A stretch of DNA of 64,000 nucleotides from Sulfuriferula sp. AH1 (GCF_002162035.1 NZ_CP021138.1:2542001-2606000); one strand, 5' to 3'. Numbered from the stretch's first letter, positions 53,532-63,605 are shown. Program-made: numbers and translations. Notes: generated by a model from the letters alone, not told the origin.

Positions 53532-54959
53532 ATGCATCAAAAGCTCTACCCAGTCATCCTCTCTGGCGGCTCCGGCACAAGACTATGGCCTTTATCCCGC
53601 GCTGCACTACCCAAGCAATTGCTGCCTTTACTTACGGAGCAAACGCTATTCCAGGAAACCGTAAAACGCATTGTCGATTTACCCAATACCGCCGCACCGC
53701 TGATTATCTGCAATCAGGAACATCGTTTCATGATCGCCGAACAATTACGGGCGATGGACGTACGACCGAATGCCATAGTACTGGAACCGACGGGGCGCAA
53801 TACCGCGCCGGCGATCGCGATAGCCGCCCTGTCCATACAGCAGCAGGACCCCGATGCGCTGATGCTGGTGCTGCCAGCCGACCACCTGATCGGCGATGTA
53901 GCCGCCTTTCATCTCGCCGTGGCACACGCCGCCCAAATCGCCGCGCTAGGTTATCTTGCCACCTTCGGCATCGTCGCGAAAACACCCGACACCGGATTCG
54001 GCTATATCCGCCAGGGCGATGCGCTTCCCGGCCACACTCATGGCTATCAGGTGCGCGAATTTGTAGAAAAGCCCGACCTTGCAACCGCCGGACAATACGT
54101 TGCCAGCGGCGAATACTACTGGAATAGTGGCATGTTCCTGTTCAAGGTCAACGACATCATCGAAGAATTGCGCCGGCTGCGTCCCGACATCCTGGACGCA
54201 TGCTCAACTGCGCTCGACCAAGCCAAGAACGACCTGGATTTTATCCGTCTTGATCCGACAGCATTTACCGCTTGCCCATCAGAATCTATTGACTACGCCG
54301 TAATGGAAAGAACCGACAAGGCGGCAGTGGTTCCTGCTGACATCCAATGGAACGATATTGGCGCATGGAACTCCATATGGGAAGTAAGCGAAAAAGATGC
54401 CGCCAATAATGTCATTCGCGGCGACGTGATTATAGAAGATGCCAATCACAACCTTATCCGGGCCGAGTCCCGTCTGGTTGTGGCATTAGGAGTAGAAAAC
54501 CTGATGATTATCGAAACCGCTGATGCGATATTGATCGCTCCCAGAGACCGCGCTCAGGACGTCAAACTCATCGTGGACAAGCTCAAGGAACAGTCCCGCA
54601 GCGAGCATCTTTACCATGAACGGGTTTACCGGCCATGGGGCTGGTATGAGGGCATCGATGCCGGCAGCCGTTTCCAGGTCAAACGCATCATGGTCAAACC
54701 TGGCGCCAAACTGTCCCTGCAGATGCACCATCATCGTGCGGAACACTGGGTTGTCGTTTCAGGAACGGCGATGGTGGTGCGTGGCGAAGAAGAAATCATG
54801 CTCTGCGAAAACCAGTCAACCTATATTCCGCTCGGCAGCAAACATCGGCTGGAAAATCCGGGCAAAGTCCCCTTACATCTGATCGAAGTGCAATCCGGCA
54901 CCTATCTGGGCGAGGATGATATTGTTCGTTATGAAGACATATACCAACGTAATGCTTGA
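53532..54959 (+). CDS. Mannose-1-phosphate guanylyltransferase / mannose-6-phosphate isomerase
   Basis: Bifunctional enzyme of 475 residues making GDP-mannose for polysaccharide synthesis. The N-terminal nucleotidyltransferase has ILSGGSGTRLWPLSR and LPKQ; FVEKPD and YYWNSGMFLF are further family motifs. The C-terminal cupin phosphomannose isomerase has RPWGWYEGID, KPGAKLSLQMHHHRAEHW and a final EVQSGTYLGEDDI. Start at ATG 53532 is preferred because AAAGGA lies upstream; ATG 53514 would add six residues. First gene of the rightward eps operon, with an RpoN-type promoter; overlaps the next gene. Confidence 0.92.
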   Translation: MHQKLYPVILSGGSGTRLWPLSRAALPKQLLPLLTEQTLFQETVKRIVDLPNTAAPLIICNQEHRFMIAEQLRAMDVRPNAIVLEPTGRNTAPAIAIAALSIQQQDPDALMLVLPADHLIGDVAAFHLAVAHAAQIAALGYLATFGIVAKTPDTGFGYIRQGDALPGHTHGYQVREFVEKPDLATAGQYVASGEYYWNSGMFLFKVNDIIEELRRLRPDILDACSTALDQAKNDLDFIRLDPTAFTACPSESIDYAVMERTDKAAVVPADIQWNDIGAWNSIWEVSEKDAANNVIRGDVIIEDANHNLIRAESRLVVALGVENLMIIETADAILIAPRDRAQDVKLIVDKLKEQSRSEHLYHERVYRPWGWYEGIDAGSRFQVKRIMVKPGAKLSLQMHHHRAEHWVVVSGTAMVVRGEEEIMLCENQSTYIPLGSKHRLENPGKVPLHLIEVQSGTYLGEDDIVRYEDIYQRNA

Positions 54960-56157
54960 CAACTCCCCCCGGCCCAAAGATTCAAAGGGCTGGATACACC
55001 CTTTAAAGTGGCTATTTGCGCCCTGCCTCATCTGCACGAATTCGCTTGCTCATGCAGATTTGAACGACACTTTTTCGCCTTATGTGTCGGCGGCGTACAT
55101 GTACAACAGCAATCTGTTCCTGTTGCCGAATGACCAGGCCGCACTTGCCACACTCGGGACCACTTCTACCGCCGAGTCGTATCAGACCTATGCCGCAGGC
55201 GTCAAAATGAACTGGAAACTGGGCCGCCAATTCCTGACCGGCCACGTCGAAGCAAACCGGGTCAATTTTGACACTTACAATCAGCTGGATTACAGCGGGC
55301 ATAACTACGCTTTGAAATGGGATTGGCTGATCGGCGACATGCTGCAAGGCAATGTCGGCACCACCGAGAAACTGGCTCTCGCGCCTTTTACCTACACCCG
55401 CAAACCGCTCGCGAACATGATTACGACGCAAAGCGTATTCTTTAACGGTTACGTAAAGCTCGATAATCGCTGGCAACTCAAACTGGGCGCACAGAAAGAC
55501 CAGTCCAGCAATAGCGACATTACGCAAATATTCAATGACAGCAATATTGACACTTACAAGACGGGCTTCCGCTATCTGACACCAAAAGGCAGCAAAATTG
55601 ATTTCAATAGCACCGTCAGCAATGCGAGCTATCCAACCCAGCCAACCCCGGTCAACAGTTACACCCAGTACGATAACGGTATCGGGTTTGACTGGGTTGC
55701 GACCGGAAAAACCAGGATAGAAGGCAAGGTAAATTACACCAAACGCGATTACCCCAATGCGCAGCAGCAGAATTACTCCGGGGTAACCGGCAGAATTAGC
55801 GCGGACTGGTTCGCCACCGGCAAAACCAAATTCAATCTCGCCGTTTATCGCGACATCGGCAGCTATATTACCAACACATCCACCTACGATGTCACTCAGG
55901 GCGTATCGGCACGGGCGACCTGGACAGCCACCTCAAAAATCAGCGTTGATTTAAGCGCCCAGCGGGACAGCGTCGATTTCCTGAATACGCCGCATCGCGT
56001 GGATCAAGTCTCCTTATTGGATTTGGGCGTTACTTACACGATATTCCGCAATACCAGACTTAACTTTATCGCGGAAAAGGGTGTACGCAGCTCCAATATC
56101 GAGGGTAACAGCTATCGGTACGACAGCCTGATGGTAGGACTCAATCATGCATTCTGA
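54952..56157 (+). CDS. epsL: EpsL-type outer-membrane beta-barrel protein of the exosortase B / eps system
   Basis: Outer-membrane barrel-like protein of about 401 residues, with signal peptide (LKWLFAPCLICTNSLAHA) and alternating beta strands up to a final HAF. It belongs to the EpsL family found with exosortase B and methanolan-type clusters, thought to help export polysaccharide. The start is uncertain: 54952 overlaps the previous stop by 8 bases; in-frame ATGs at 54916 and 54931 are alternatives and none has a strong ribosome site. Confidence 0.75.
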   Translation: MLDNSPRPKDSKGWIHPLKWLFAPCLICTNSLAHADLNDTFSPYVSAAYMYNSNLFLLPNDQAALATLGTTSTAESYQTYAAGVKMNWKLGRQFLTGHVEANRVNFDTYNQLDYSGHNYALKWDWLIGDMLQGNVGTTEKLALAPFTYTRKPLANMITTQSVFFNGYVKLDNRWQLKLGAQKDQSSNSDITQIFNDSNIDTYKTGFRYLTPKGSKIDFNSTVSNASYPTQPTPVNSYTQYDNGIGFDWVATGKTRIEGKVNYTKRDYPNAQQQNYSGVTGRISADWFATGKTKFNLAVYRDIGSYITNTSTYDVTQGVSARATWTATSKISVDLSAQRDSVDFLNTPHRVDQVSLLDLGVTYTIFRNTRLNFIAEKGVRSSNIEGNSYRYDSLMVGLNHAF

Positions 56158-56257
56158 CAGACGATACGACAACACTGGCTTCTTAATCATCAAAACCAAT
56201 GAATCCTGTAAATCACTTGCAGGGCCTTACTGGACTTTTCGAAAGGCGGATCACATC

Positions 56258-57046
56258 ATGCGTAAACTATTTTATTTCCTGATTGTAATGTTGGCTGCAT
56301 TCGCGCTTCCCGCCCATGCCGATGAATACCGACTGGGTGTGGGCGACGTCGTGCACATTACGGTTTACGACCATCCAGACTTGCTGGTGGACGCAGCCCA
56401 AATCGATGAGGACGGCAAAATCGCCGTTCCGCTGCTGGGCTCGGTACAGATAGCGGGGCTCACTGCCAGCGCAGCGCAAAAACGTATTGCGCAAGGGCTG
56501 GAGTCGGGCGGATTCATCGTCAAACCCAATGTCAATCTGGTCGTGAAGGAATACCGCAGCAAACTGATATCGATACTGGGGCAGGTCAACAAACCCGGCA
56601 AATACGCCCTTGAATCCACCAGCACGATCACCGATCTGCTCGCACAGGCTGGCGGCATCAGCTCGCTCGGCTCGGATACGGTCGTCCTGGTCCACAAAAA
56701 CGGCAATCAGCTCGAACAGACCAAGATAGACACCCTGTCGTTATTTAACGATGGCCAGTTGGCCATGAATTCCACCATCCACGGCGGCGATATCATTTAT
56801 GTACCCCGTGCGGAAGTATTCTATATCTACGGCGAAGTACAGCATCCCGGTTCATTCCGTCTGCAGAAGGACATGAACCTCATGCAGGCAATCGCCATGG
56901 GGGGCGGCATCACCCTGCGTGGCACCGAGCGGGGTGCACAGATCCGCCGCAAAGACAAGGACGGAAAGACCATCACCTTGCCAGCGACTGAGGATACGCA
57001 AATCCTCCCTGACGACGTCGTTTATATTAAGGAAAGCCTGTTCTAA
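56258..57046 (+). CDS. epsE: EpsE, Wza-like polysaccharide export protein
   Basis: Periplasmic/outer-membrane export protein of 262 residues with signal peptide (FYFLIVMLAAFALPAHA). The Poly_export domain (YRLGVGDVVHITVYDHPDL) is followed by SLBB domains (ILGQVNKPGKYALEST and IYGEVQHPGSFRLQKD). No lipobox cysteine is seen, unlike classical Wza. ATG 56258 has AAAGGCGG upstream and starts the signal peptide; the frame from 56147 would add 37 unlikely residues. Confidence 0.9.
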   Translation: MRKLFYFLIVMLAAFALPAHADEYRLGVGDVVHITVYDHPDLLVDAAQIDEDGKIAVPLLGSVQIAGLTASAAQKRIAQGLESGGFIVKPNVNLVVKEYRSKLISILGQVNKPGKYALESTSTITDLLAQAGGISSLGSDTVVLVHKNGNQLEQTKIDTLSLFNDGQLAMNSTIHGGDIIYVPRAEVFYIYGEVQHPGSFRLQKDMNLMQAIAMGGGITLRGTERGAQIRRKDKDGKTITLPATEDTQILPDDVVYIKESLF

Positions 57047-57069
57047 TCCTTCAGGCATAGAGGCATATC

Positions 57070-58473
57070 ATGAACATAATCAGTTTTTTCAGAGTGGTAT
57101 GGGCGCGTAAAACCGTGTTGTTGATCACGATAGCGCTCACTGTGCTGATAGCGGTCGCCGCAAGATTGATATTGCCGCTCCGCTATGAAGCAACAGCCAG
57201 CGTCATCGTCGACTTCAAACAGCCCGACACGATCTCGGGCCCCGCCGCCAGCACCCCTTCTTCCGATCAAATGACCAGCTATATCGCGACGCAGGTTGAT
57301 GTGCTCTCGAGCCACAATGTCGCACTCAAGGTGGTGGACGATCTCAAGCTGGCGCAAGACCCGGCTCTGCACAAGAAATTTGTCGATGAAGCCGACGGCA
57401 AAGGCGATATTCGTGACTGGATCGCAGAGTTGCTGCTCAGAGGTCTCTCCGTCACGCCTTCCCGGCAAAGCAATCTGATCGATGTCGCATACAAATCGAC
57501 TGACCCTGAGTCGGCCATGGTCATCGCCAATGCGTTTGTCAAAGCCTACATCCAGACCAATCTCGACTTGCAGACGATACCGGCCATGCAGGCCAACAAA
57601 TGGTATCAGTCCCAGCTAAATGAATTACGGTCGCAGCTAATAGCCGCACAGAAACGACTATCCGACTATCAGCAAAGCAAAGGCATAGTCGTCGTCGACG
57701 AACGGCTGGACGTAGAAAGCGCGCGCCTCAACGATATCGGTAGCCAATTGGCCGCCGCGCAAGACCAGACCTACGACAGCACATCGCGCAACCGCCACTC
57801 CGGCGACCAGTTAGCCGACGTTATGAATAATCCGGTCATACAGTCGCTCAAAACCGATCTTGCCAGAAATCAGGCGAAACTCGATCAATTATCGAAAAGC
57901 GTCGGTGTGAATCACCCCGATTACCAGCGAGCCCGCGCCGAAATAAATACCTTGCGTGAACAGATCGCGCGGGAAACCCGCAATGCACAGGAAAGCGTCA
58001 ATACCTCGATGCGCGTAGCCCAGCAACGTGAAGCCGCATTACGCGAATCACTGGCCGCGCAAAAACAGAAGCTGCTGGCACTCAAGCAAAACCGCGATGC
58101 AGGTGCAGTGCTGGTACAGGATATCGCCAACGCGCAGAAAGCCTATGACCTCGCATTACAGCGGGCGACCGAAACCCGCATGACCAGCCAGGCCAGCCAG
58201 ACCAACATCTCACTGCTCAACCCGGCAAAAATCCCCACTGAACCGTCCAGCAGAAGCCTGGCATTCGTGATCGTATTTGCCCTGTTCCTCGGTACGTTCC
58301 TTGGATTGGCGCTTACTTTTATCGCAGAATTTCTGGATCGCCGCATCCGTTCCGAAACCGATTTGACAGACGTATTAGGCCTGCCGGTACTAGTCACACT
58401 CAACGCCATCGCCCCCTCAAAACACAAGGGATTGCCGGGTTTATCCAATCGTCAGAGACCACAGCTGAACTAG
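57070..58473 (+). CDS. epsF: EpsF, polysaccharide chain-length determinant (Wzz-type)
   Basis: Inner-membrane protein of 467 residues. Two membrane segments (LLITIALTVLIAVAARLIL near residue 20 and AFVIVFALFLGTFLGLALTF near 400) frame a periplasmic Wzz domain with long coiled-coil helices (roughly 170-370). The PxxP region between GGS-like and second helix is NPAKIPTEPSS. It would work with EpsG as a split PCP-2a co-polymerase. Confidence 0.9.
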   Translation: MNIISFFRVVWARKTVLLITIALTVLIAVAARLILPLRYEATASVIVDFKQPDTISGPAASTPSSDQMTSYIATQVDVLSSHNVALKVVDDLKLAQDPALHKKFVDEADGKGDIRDWIAELLLRGLSVTPSRQSNLIDVAYKSTDPESAMVIANAFVKAYIQTNLDLQTIPAMQANKWYQSQLNELRSQLIAAQKRLSDYQQSKGIVVVDERLDVESARLNDIGSQLAAAQDQTYDSTSRNRHSGDQLADVMNNPVIQSLKTDLARNQAKLDQLSKSVGVNHPDYQRARAEINTLREQIARETRNAQESVNTSMRVAQQREAALRESLAAQKQKLLALKQNRDAGAVLVQDIANAQKAYDLALQRATETRMTSQASQTNISLLNPAKIPTEPSSRSLAFVIVFALFLGTFLGLALTFIAEFLDRRIRSETDLTDVLGLPVLVTLNAIAPSKHKGLPGLSNRQRPQLN

Positions 58474-58491
58474 TCAGGGAGAATTTAAAAA

Positions 58492-59358
58492 ATGAATACC
58501 CCGCAACTATATATCCAGCCGCCCGCTTCCGCGGACGATTCAATAGGCAACCTGCTGTTGCAGGCAGGAAAAATCCATATCACGGATATCCAGAGCATAT
58601 TGAGCCTGCAAAACAATGAATCGATCAGATTCGGCGAGGCTGCAATAAAACTGGGGCTGGTAACCGCAGACGACATCAGCCGCATCCTGGCCAACCAATA
58701 CGATTACACCTACCTCGCGCCGGGAGAGGGCGGCTTCAGCCCGGAACTGATATGCGCCTATCGCCCCTTCACCGAGCCTGCCGAAAAGATACGCATGCTG
58801 CGCAACCAGTTACTTTCCCGCTGGTTCAACAACGGCAAAAAGATGCTCTCCCTGCTAGGCGCCAGCCGCAATGTCGGTACCAGTTATCTCGCCGCGAATC
58901 TGGCGGTTGCTTTCGCCCAGCTCGGCCAGCGCACCTTGCTGATCGATGCCGATATGCACACACCACGGCAACACCGGATATTCAACCTGGACAACCGCGC
59001 AGGCTTGGCCAGCATGCTGGCGGAACGCACCGACATGTCGAGCATCGTCAAGCTGGACGCGTTATCGGGATTATCCGTGCTGCCCGCCGGCGCGATACCG
59101 CCGAACCCGGCTGAAATCATCGCACGCGGCTTGCGCTCCAAATTACTCACCGAGCTGAGCCCGCATTACGATGTGATTTTATTCGACACTCCGGCCTTTA
59201 ACGAACACGCCGAAAGCGCAAATCTGGCCATTATCAGCGAAGGCAGCGTCCTGGTTGCACGTCAGGATCTCACCAAGCACCGCGATCTTGAACGCATACG
59301 CGACACCCTGAACGGCACCAGCGCACAATTGATCGGCACAGTACTCAATCAGGTGTAA
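58492..59358 (+). CDS. epsG: EpsG, BY-kinase-like ATPase with degenerate Walker A
   Basis: Cytoplasmic MinD/BY-kinase-type protein of 288 residues, partner of EpsF. Residues 1-80 resemble the N-terminal domain of type II secretion ATPases (MshEN-like: QAGKIHITDIQSILSLQ, LVTADDISRIL). The kinase-like domain has IDADM at 151-155 and VILFDTPAF. The Walker A region reads GASRNVGTS at 123-131, lacking the Lys of GKS and the Arg known from other EpsG proteins. No C-terminal tyrosine cluster is visible. Kinase activity is doubtful; a structural role is possible. Confidence 0.85.
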   Translation: MNTPQLYIQPPASADDSIGNLLLQAGKIHITDIQSILSLQNNESIRFGEAAIKLGLVTADDISRILANQYDYTYLAPGEGGFSPELICAYRPFTEPAEKIRMLRNQLLSRWFNNGKKMLSLLGASRNVGTSYLAANLAVAFAQLGQRTLLIDADMHTPRQHRIFNLDNRAGLASMLAERTDMSSIVKLDALSGLSVLPAGAIPPNPAEIIARGLRSKLLTELSPHYDVILFDTPAFNEHAESANLAIISEGSVLVARQDLTKHRDLERIRDTLNGTSAQLIGTVLNQV

Positions 59359-59361
59359 TGC

Positions 59362-60246
59362 ATGTCTTCAGATAGCACCTACATGTCATCTCCTCCCGCC
59401 AACGGGTATCCTGCCCTGCTGACATGGATGCCGGTGATCGCCGGGCTGGCGGTGATATTGCTGCCGATCTTTTACGGGCTGGCCCGCGGTCTTTGGACGA
59501 CTGAAGAGCAAGGCCACGGTCCCCTTATCCTTGCGGTGTCGCTCTATTATTTCTGGCAACGTCGCGACGTATTCATTCAGCCTGCCAAATCGACTTCGCC
59601 TGTTCTCGGCGGCGTGATCCTGGCTATCGGCCTATTGTTTTATGCATTAGGCAAATCCCAGACCATTTACATTTTCGAAATCGGCTCGTTATTGCCGATA
59701 CTGGCGGGTATGCTGCTCGTCATGCGCGGCGTTACGGGGCTGCGCAGTTTCTGGTTCCCCATCCTGTTCCTGGTGTTCATGATCCCGCTACCCGGTCCGC
59801 TGATCGACACACTGACCGGGCCATTGAAACAATACGTTTCCATTGTGGTCGAGAATATCCTGTATCACCTGGGCTTCCCCATCGCCCGCAACGGCGTGGT
59901 GCTCTCCATCGGTTATTACCAGCTTCTGGTAGCCGACGCCTGTTCCGGCCTGAATTCGATGTTTTCACTCAGCGCACTCGGCGTCTTGTATGTGTATCTG
60001 ATGCAATACCGCAACTGGTTGAGAAACGGCCTGATTTTCGCCGGCATCCTGCCCATCGCCTTTGCCGCCAACGTAATACGCGTCATCGTCATTACCCTGG
60101 TAACCTATTTCCGGGGTGATGAAGCCGGGCAAGGCTTTATTCACGGCTTTGCCGGCATCGTGCTGTTTATAGTCGCCCTGCTCAGCCTCATGCTGTGGGA
60201 TTGGGTTCTGGGTCTGCTGTTCAAACAAGGCGGGCATACGGCATGA
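59362..60246 (+). CDS. xrtB: Exosortase B (XrtB), PEP-CTERM processing transpeptidase
   Basis: Integral membrane cysteine protease/transpeptidase of 294 residues with about eight hydrophobic segments. The catalytic triad is visible: Cys194 in VADACSGLNS, Arg240 in NVIRVIVI and His261 in FIHGFAG. It sits between EpsG and EpsI, the order of methanolan-type eps clusters, where it was called EpsH. The likely substrates here are the small PEP-CTERM proteins at 50724 and 51355. Its stop overlaps the epsI start. Confidence 0.92.
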   Translation: MSSDSTYMSSPPANGYPALLTWMPVIAGLAVILLPIFYGLARGLWTTEEQGHGPLILAVSLYYFWQRRDVFIQPAKSTSPVLGGVILAIGLLFYALGKSQTIYIFEIGSLLPILAGMLLVMRGVTGLRSFWFPILFLVFMIPLPGPLIDTLTGPLKQYVSIVVENILYHLGFPIARNGVVLSIGYYQLLVADACSGLNSMFSLSALGVLYVYLMQYRNWLRNGLIFAGILPIAFAANVIRVIVITLVTYFRGDEAGQGFIHGFAGIVLFIVALLSLMLWDWVLGLLFKQGGHTA

Positions 60247-60959
60247 ACGCGATTCCTCTCAAATCCTGGTTAACAGGGCTGGCCATGATTGCGGCAGCCT
60301 TATTGGCGGCAATGCTGACGCCGACCGAAATGGCGGCGGACGTCAATCCACCGATCAATCTGAAAACCCTGATACCCAAACAGTTTGGCGATTGGCAGCA
60401 GGTACAGGATCTGGACATCATTTCCGGTTCCAACGATACCAACCCGAACGACAAAAACACCTTATCCGAAAAGCTGTATGCGCAAACCCTGGCACGCACA
60501 TATGTCAACGCGCGCGGGGAGCAGATCATGTTGACGATCGCATACGGCAAGGATCAGCGCAACGGCATGCAAGTGCATAAACCGGAAGCCTGCTATCCCG
60601 CCCAGGGATTCAAAATAACCCAGCACTCGACTGGCGTATTAAACGTAGCCGCAACAACCCGGATCCCGGTCGTCCACATGGTGGCAGTGCAACGCGCCAG
60701 AATAGAGCCGATTACCTACTGGACAACGGTAGGGGATCAGATCGCAGTCGAAAGCCTTAAATGGAAATTCGCGCGTTTCAAATACGGATTAACCGGCAAA
60801 GTGCCCGACGGCCTGCTGTTCCGAGTGTCATCGATAGACCCCGATTCAACGCATGCATTCGCCGCTCAGGCCGCCTTTATCCGCACACTCCTCAACGCCC
60901 TTGATTCATCCGCACGCGAACGCATCATGGGGCACCCTTCCGCAATGACTACATCATGA
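60243..60959 (+). CDS. epsI: EpsI, exosortase-associated protein
   Basis: Protein of 238 residues with an N-terminal membrane anchor (WLTGLAMIAAALLAAML) and a periplasmic EpsI (DUF3485) domain. The family motif HKPEACYPAQGF contains conserved Cys117. EpsI is found next to or fused to exosortases and supports their function or the polysaccharide export. ATG 60243 overlaps the xrtB stop by four bases; it likewise overlaps the flippase gene by four. Confidence 0.9.
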   Translation: MNAIPLKSWLTGLAMIAAALLAAMLTPTEMAADVNPPINLKTLIPKQFGDWQQVQDLDIISGSNDTNPNDKNTLSEKLYAQTLARTYVNARGEQIMLTIAYGKDQRNGMQVHKPEACYPAQGFKITQHSTGVLNVAATTRIPVVHMVAVQRARIEPITYWTTVGDQIAVESLKWKFARFKYGLTGKVPDGLLFRVSSIDPDSTHAFAAQAAFIRTLLNALDSSARERIMGHPSAMTTS

Positions 60960-62404
60960 CAGACCCGTTACGCAACAAAGTCATGTCCAGCTTGCGCTGG
61001 TCCGTTGTGCAGAGCTGGGGCGTCAAGGCGCTGAATTTGCTGCTCTATCTGATCCTGGCGCGCCTGCTGAATCCGACCGAATTCGGCATTGCGGGCGCGG
61101 TTGCGCTGGTCTTGCTGCTCCAGCAGATGGTTGCCGAATTCGGGTTTGCGGATGCGCTGATCCAGCGCAAGGATATCGCGAAGCGCGATATCACGCTGCC
61201 ATTCGTGGCAGGCGTCGGCGGGGCCATCGCCCTGTCGCTGATTGTCACGCTATTCGCTCACCAGATCGAACGCCTGATCAATGTATCCGGCCTCGCGCCG
61301 TATCTGATCGTCGCGAGCATGTTCGCGCCGCTGGCTACGGCAACCGCGTTTCAGGAAGCGCTGTACAAACGCGATCTCGATTTCAAACCGCTCGCGATCC
61401 GGCAATTTGTGGCCTTGATCGCCTCGGGGGTGGTCGGCGTAAGCTGCGCGGTCATGGGCATGGGCGCATGGAGCCTGATCGCCCAGTCGGCGACCTATAC
61501 GGTGGCAGGTCTGATCTGGTTATGGCGAAAACCTCGCTGGGTGCCCACCCGCCAGTACGATGTCATATCTTTTAAAACAATCGGCAAGTTCGGCGCCAGC
61601 ATCTTCTCTGCCCGGCTGATGGATTTCTTCGCCACACGGGCCATCGATTTCGTGATCGTTACCTTGCACGGCGTCGCTGCGCTGGGAATCTATACAATAG
61701 GGTCGAAACTGTATCTGACGGCGATGGAATTGCTGTTCCGCGCATTCATGGATGTTTCACTGAGCGCACTGTCGAAGATCGCCCATGACAGCGCCCGGCT
61801 CGCGGCGACCTATAAAAGAGTAGTGTCCACGAGCTCGTTGTTCGGCACCCCGATATTTTTTGCGATGGCGGCATTGAGCCCCGAAATCACTCATCTGCTG
61901 TTCGGCAACAAATGGGCGGGGAGCGAATTGGTGATGGCGCCGCTGATGCTGATCGGCGGCATGCAATGCATCCAGTTCGCCAACGGCCCCTATCTGACAG
62001 CGGTCGGCAGGCCGCACCTCACGCTCTGGCTGACCCTGCTCAAGCTCGCCGCGGTACTGCCCGCAATCACGCTCATTCACTCCGGTAACGTAGCGCAACT
62101 GGTGGATATCTATGTGCTCGCACTGCTTATCGTGACGCCGTTCAGTTTTATGCTGGTCGCAAAAGTACTCGGCATCAGAGTGCGCGACATCATTAACTGG
62201 ATCGCGCCGGGGCTGCTGGGCTCGGGCGCCGCATACCTGAGCGTGTGGCTGGCCCGCGACACTGTGGGTACATACAACATTAATTCGATAGGGCAGCTCT
62301 TCATTTTCGGGCTGCTGTATTCAATCGTGTATTTCGGGATGGTGGCAATGACAGCAAGAGCGCCCGCCCTTGAAACTGTCAGATTCATGCGCAGCCGTAC
62401 CTGA
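60956..62404 (+). CDS. Polysaccharide flippase (Wzx-like, MOP superfamily)
   Basis: Polytopic inner-membrane protein of 482 residues with about 12-14 hydrophobic segments (NLLLYLILARLLNPTEFG, ALVLLLQQMVAEFGFADALI). It matches the lipopolysaccharide biosynthesis/Wzx group that flips lipid-linked repeat units to the periplasm. Its place after epsI, with an ATGA overlap, supports a role in this exopolysaccharide. Confidence 0.88.
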   Translation: MTDPLRNKVMSSLRWSVVQSWGVKALNLLLYLILARLLNPTEFGIAGAVALVLLLQQMVAEFGFADALIQRKDIAKRDITLPFVAGVGGAIALSLIVTLFAHQIERLINVSGLAPYLIVASMFAPLATATAFQEALYKRDLDFKPLAIRQFVALIASGVVGVSCAVMGMGAWSLIAQSATYTVAGLIWLWRKPRWVPTRQYDVISFKTIGKFGASIFSARLMDFFATRAIDFVIVTLHGVAALGIYTIGSKLYLTAMELLFRAFMDVSLSALSKIAHDSARLAATYKRVVSTSSLFGTPIFFAMAALSPEITHLLFGNKWAGSELVMAPLMLIGGMQCIQFANGPYLTAVGRPHLTLWLTLLKLAAVLPAITLIHSGNVAQLVDIYVLALLIVTPFSFMLVAKVLGIRVRDIINWIAPGLLGSGAAYLSVWLARDTVGTYNINSIGQLFIFGLLYSIVYFGMVAMTARAPALETVRFMRSRT

Positions 62405-62465
62405 TATCAGCTGCAGCTGCTCGATTGATGCATTTTGCGCGAGTAATTGAAAGGAAGATCGCTAC

Positions 62466-63605
62466 ATGGGGCTTGGGCTCGGACTTAGAGTGAAATGGGA
62501 TAGGCTGAATCGTTATGGCTATCTGCGCAGGACGGCGGATTACCGTGCCGCGATTTTACGCAAGAAGCCATTGCTTACTTACATCGGCTGGCTTGGTCAC
62601 CAGAACATAGGCGACGAAGCACTGTATCTGTCGTTCCGCGACGAGTTATTCAAAGACACGCTGATGCTGCCGCACGATGACTTTTCAGCATTGAGCTATT
62701 TGTCCGGACTGGCCAGTGAGCGCCTGACCATATTAGGCGGCGGCACTCTGATCAACGTCGATCCGTACCTGCATGTGCTGGAAAGAGCGCGGGCGCGCGG
62801 TGAACGCTATGCCGTATGGGGCACCGGCGTCGCCGATCTGGGTTATTGGTCCAGGCATCCCGAACATGCAGACCGAGGCAATCCCGGGCGCTGGCTGGAT
62901 GTGCTGCGCGACGCTCGTTATATCGGCGTGCGCGGCCCCCGCTCGGCCGCCTGGCTGGCTGAAAACGGCATAGACGGGGTGGAGGTGATCGGCGATCCGG
63001 CCCTCTCGATCCGGCCGGCACCAAAAAACGCACACCCGGACACACGTACTCTGGGCATTAACCTGGGCAGCCATGATCCGGTGTCAGGCGGCGGCGACAG
63101 CGTTTTCGATTCCACACTCACACTGATCCGTCATGCATTGCGCCAGGGATACAAGGTGCAGTACTTTGCGCTGCACGGCCTCGACGCTGAAATCGGGCAG
63201 GCACTGAAAGCCGAGGTGGCATCAGCCGGATTCGAATTGTTGCCTTTCAGCGCCTCGGTGAACGAGACCATGCAGCAATTGGCCGGATTCGACTATGTCG
63301 TCGGGCAGCGGCTGCATGCGACCATCCTCGCCTGCGCGCAGGGCGTACCCAATCTCTCGCTGAGCTATCAGCCGAAATGCCTCGATTTTCTCGAGTCCAT
63401 CCACCAGCCCGGGCTGGCACTGCCTACCGAAGAGATATCGTCGGCAGGATTGATCGAGCGTTTCGAATGGCTGGTGCAAGCGGAAACGGCAGTGCGCGAC
63501 TCAATTGTTTCAGAATGTAACCGTTTCCGAACTCTGCAGCAGCAAAATGCATCTACCTTACTTGCAAGATGCAATTCATCGAACCTCGAAGGAGCGGCCT
63601 CATGA
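62466..63605 (+). CDS. Polysaccharide pyruvyl transferase family protein
   Basis: Protein of 379 residues of the polysaccharide pyruvyl transferase family, which adds ketal-linked pyruvate to exopolysaccharide sugars. Segments YIGWLGHQNIGDEALYLSF, LTILGGGTLINVDPYL, YIGVRGPRSAAWL, EVIGDPAL and DYVVGQRLHATILAC follow the family order. AAAGGAAG lies upstream of ATG 62466. The stop overlaps the next start (ATGA). Confidence 0.88.
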   Translation: MGLGLGLRVKWDRLNRYGYLRRTADYRAAILRKKPLLTYIGWLGHQNIGDEALYLSFRDELFKDTLMLPHDDFSALSYLSGLASERLTILGGGTLINVDPYLHVLERARARGERYAVWGTGVADLGYWSRHPEHADRGNPGRWLDVLRDARYIGVRGPRSAAWLAENGIDGVEVIGDPALSIRPAPKNAHPDTRTLGINLGSHDPVSGGGDSVFDSTLTLIRHALRQGYKVQYFALHGLDAEIGQALKAEVASAGFELLPFSASVNETMQQLAGFDYVVGQRLHATILACAQGVPNLSLSYQPKCLDFLESIHQPGLALPTEEISSAGLIERFEWLVQAETAVRDSIVSECNRFRTLQQQNASTLLARCNSSNLEGAAS

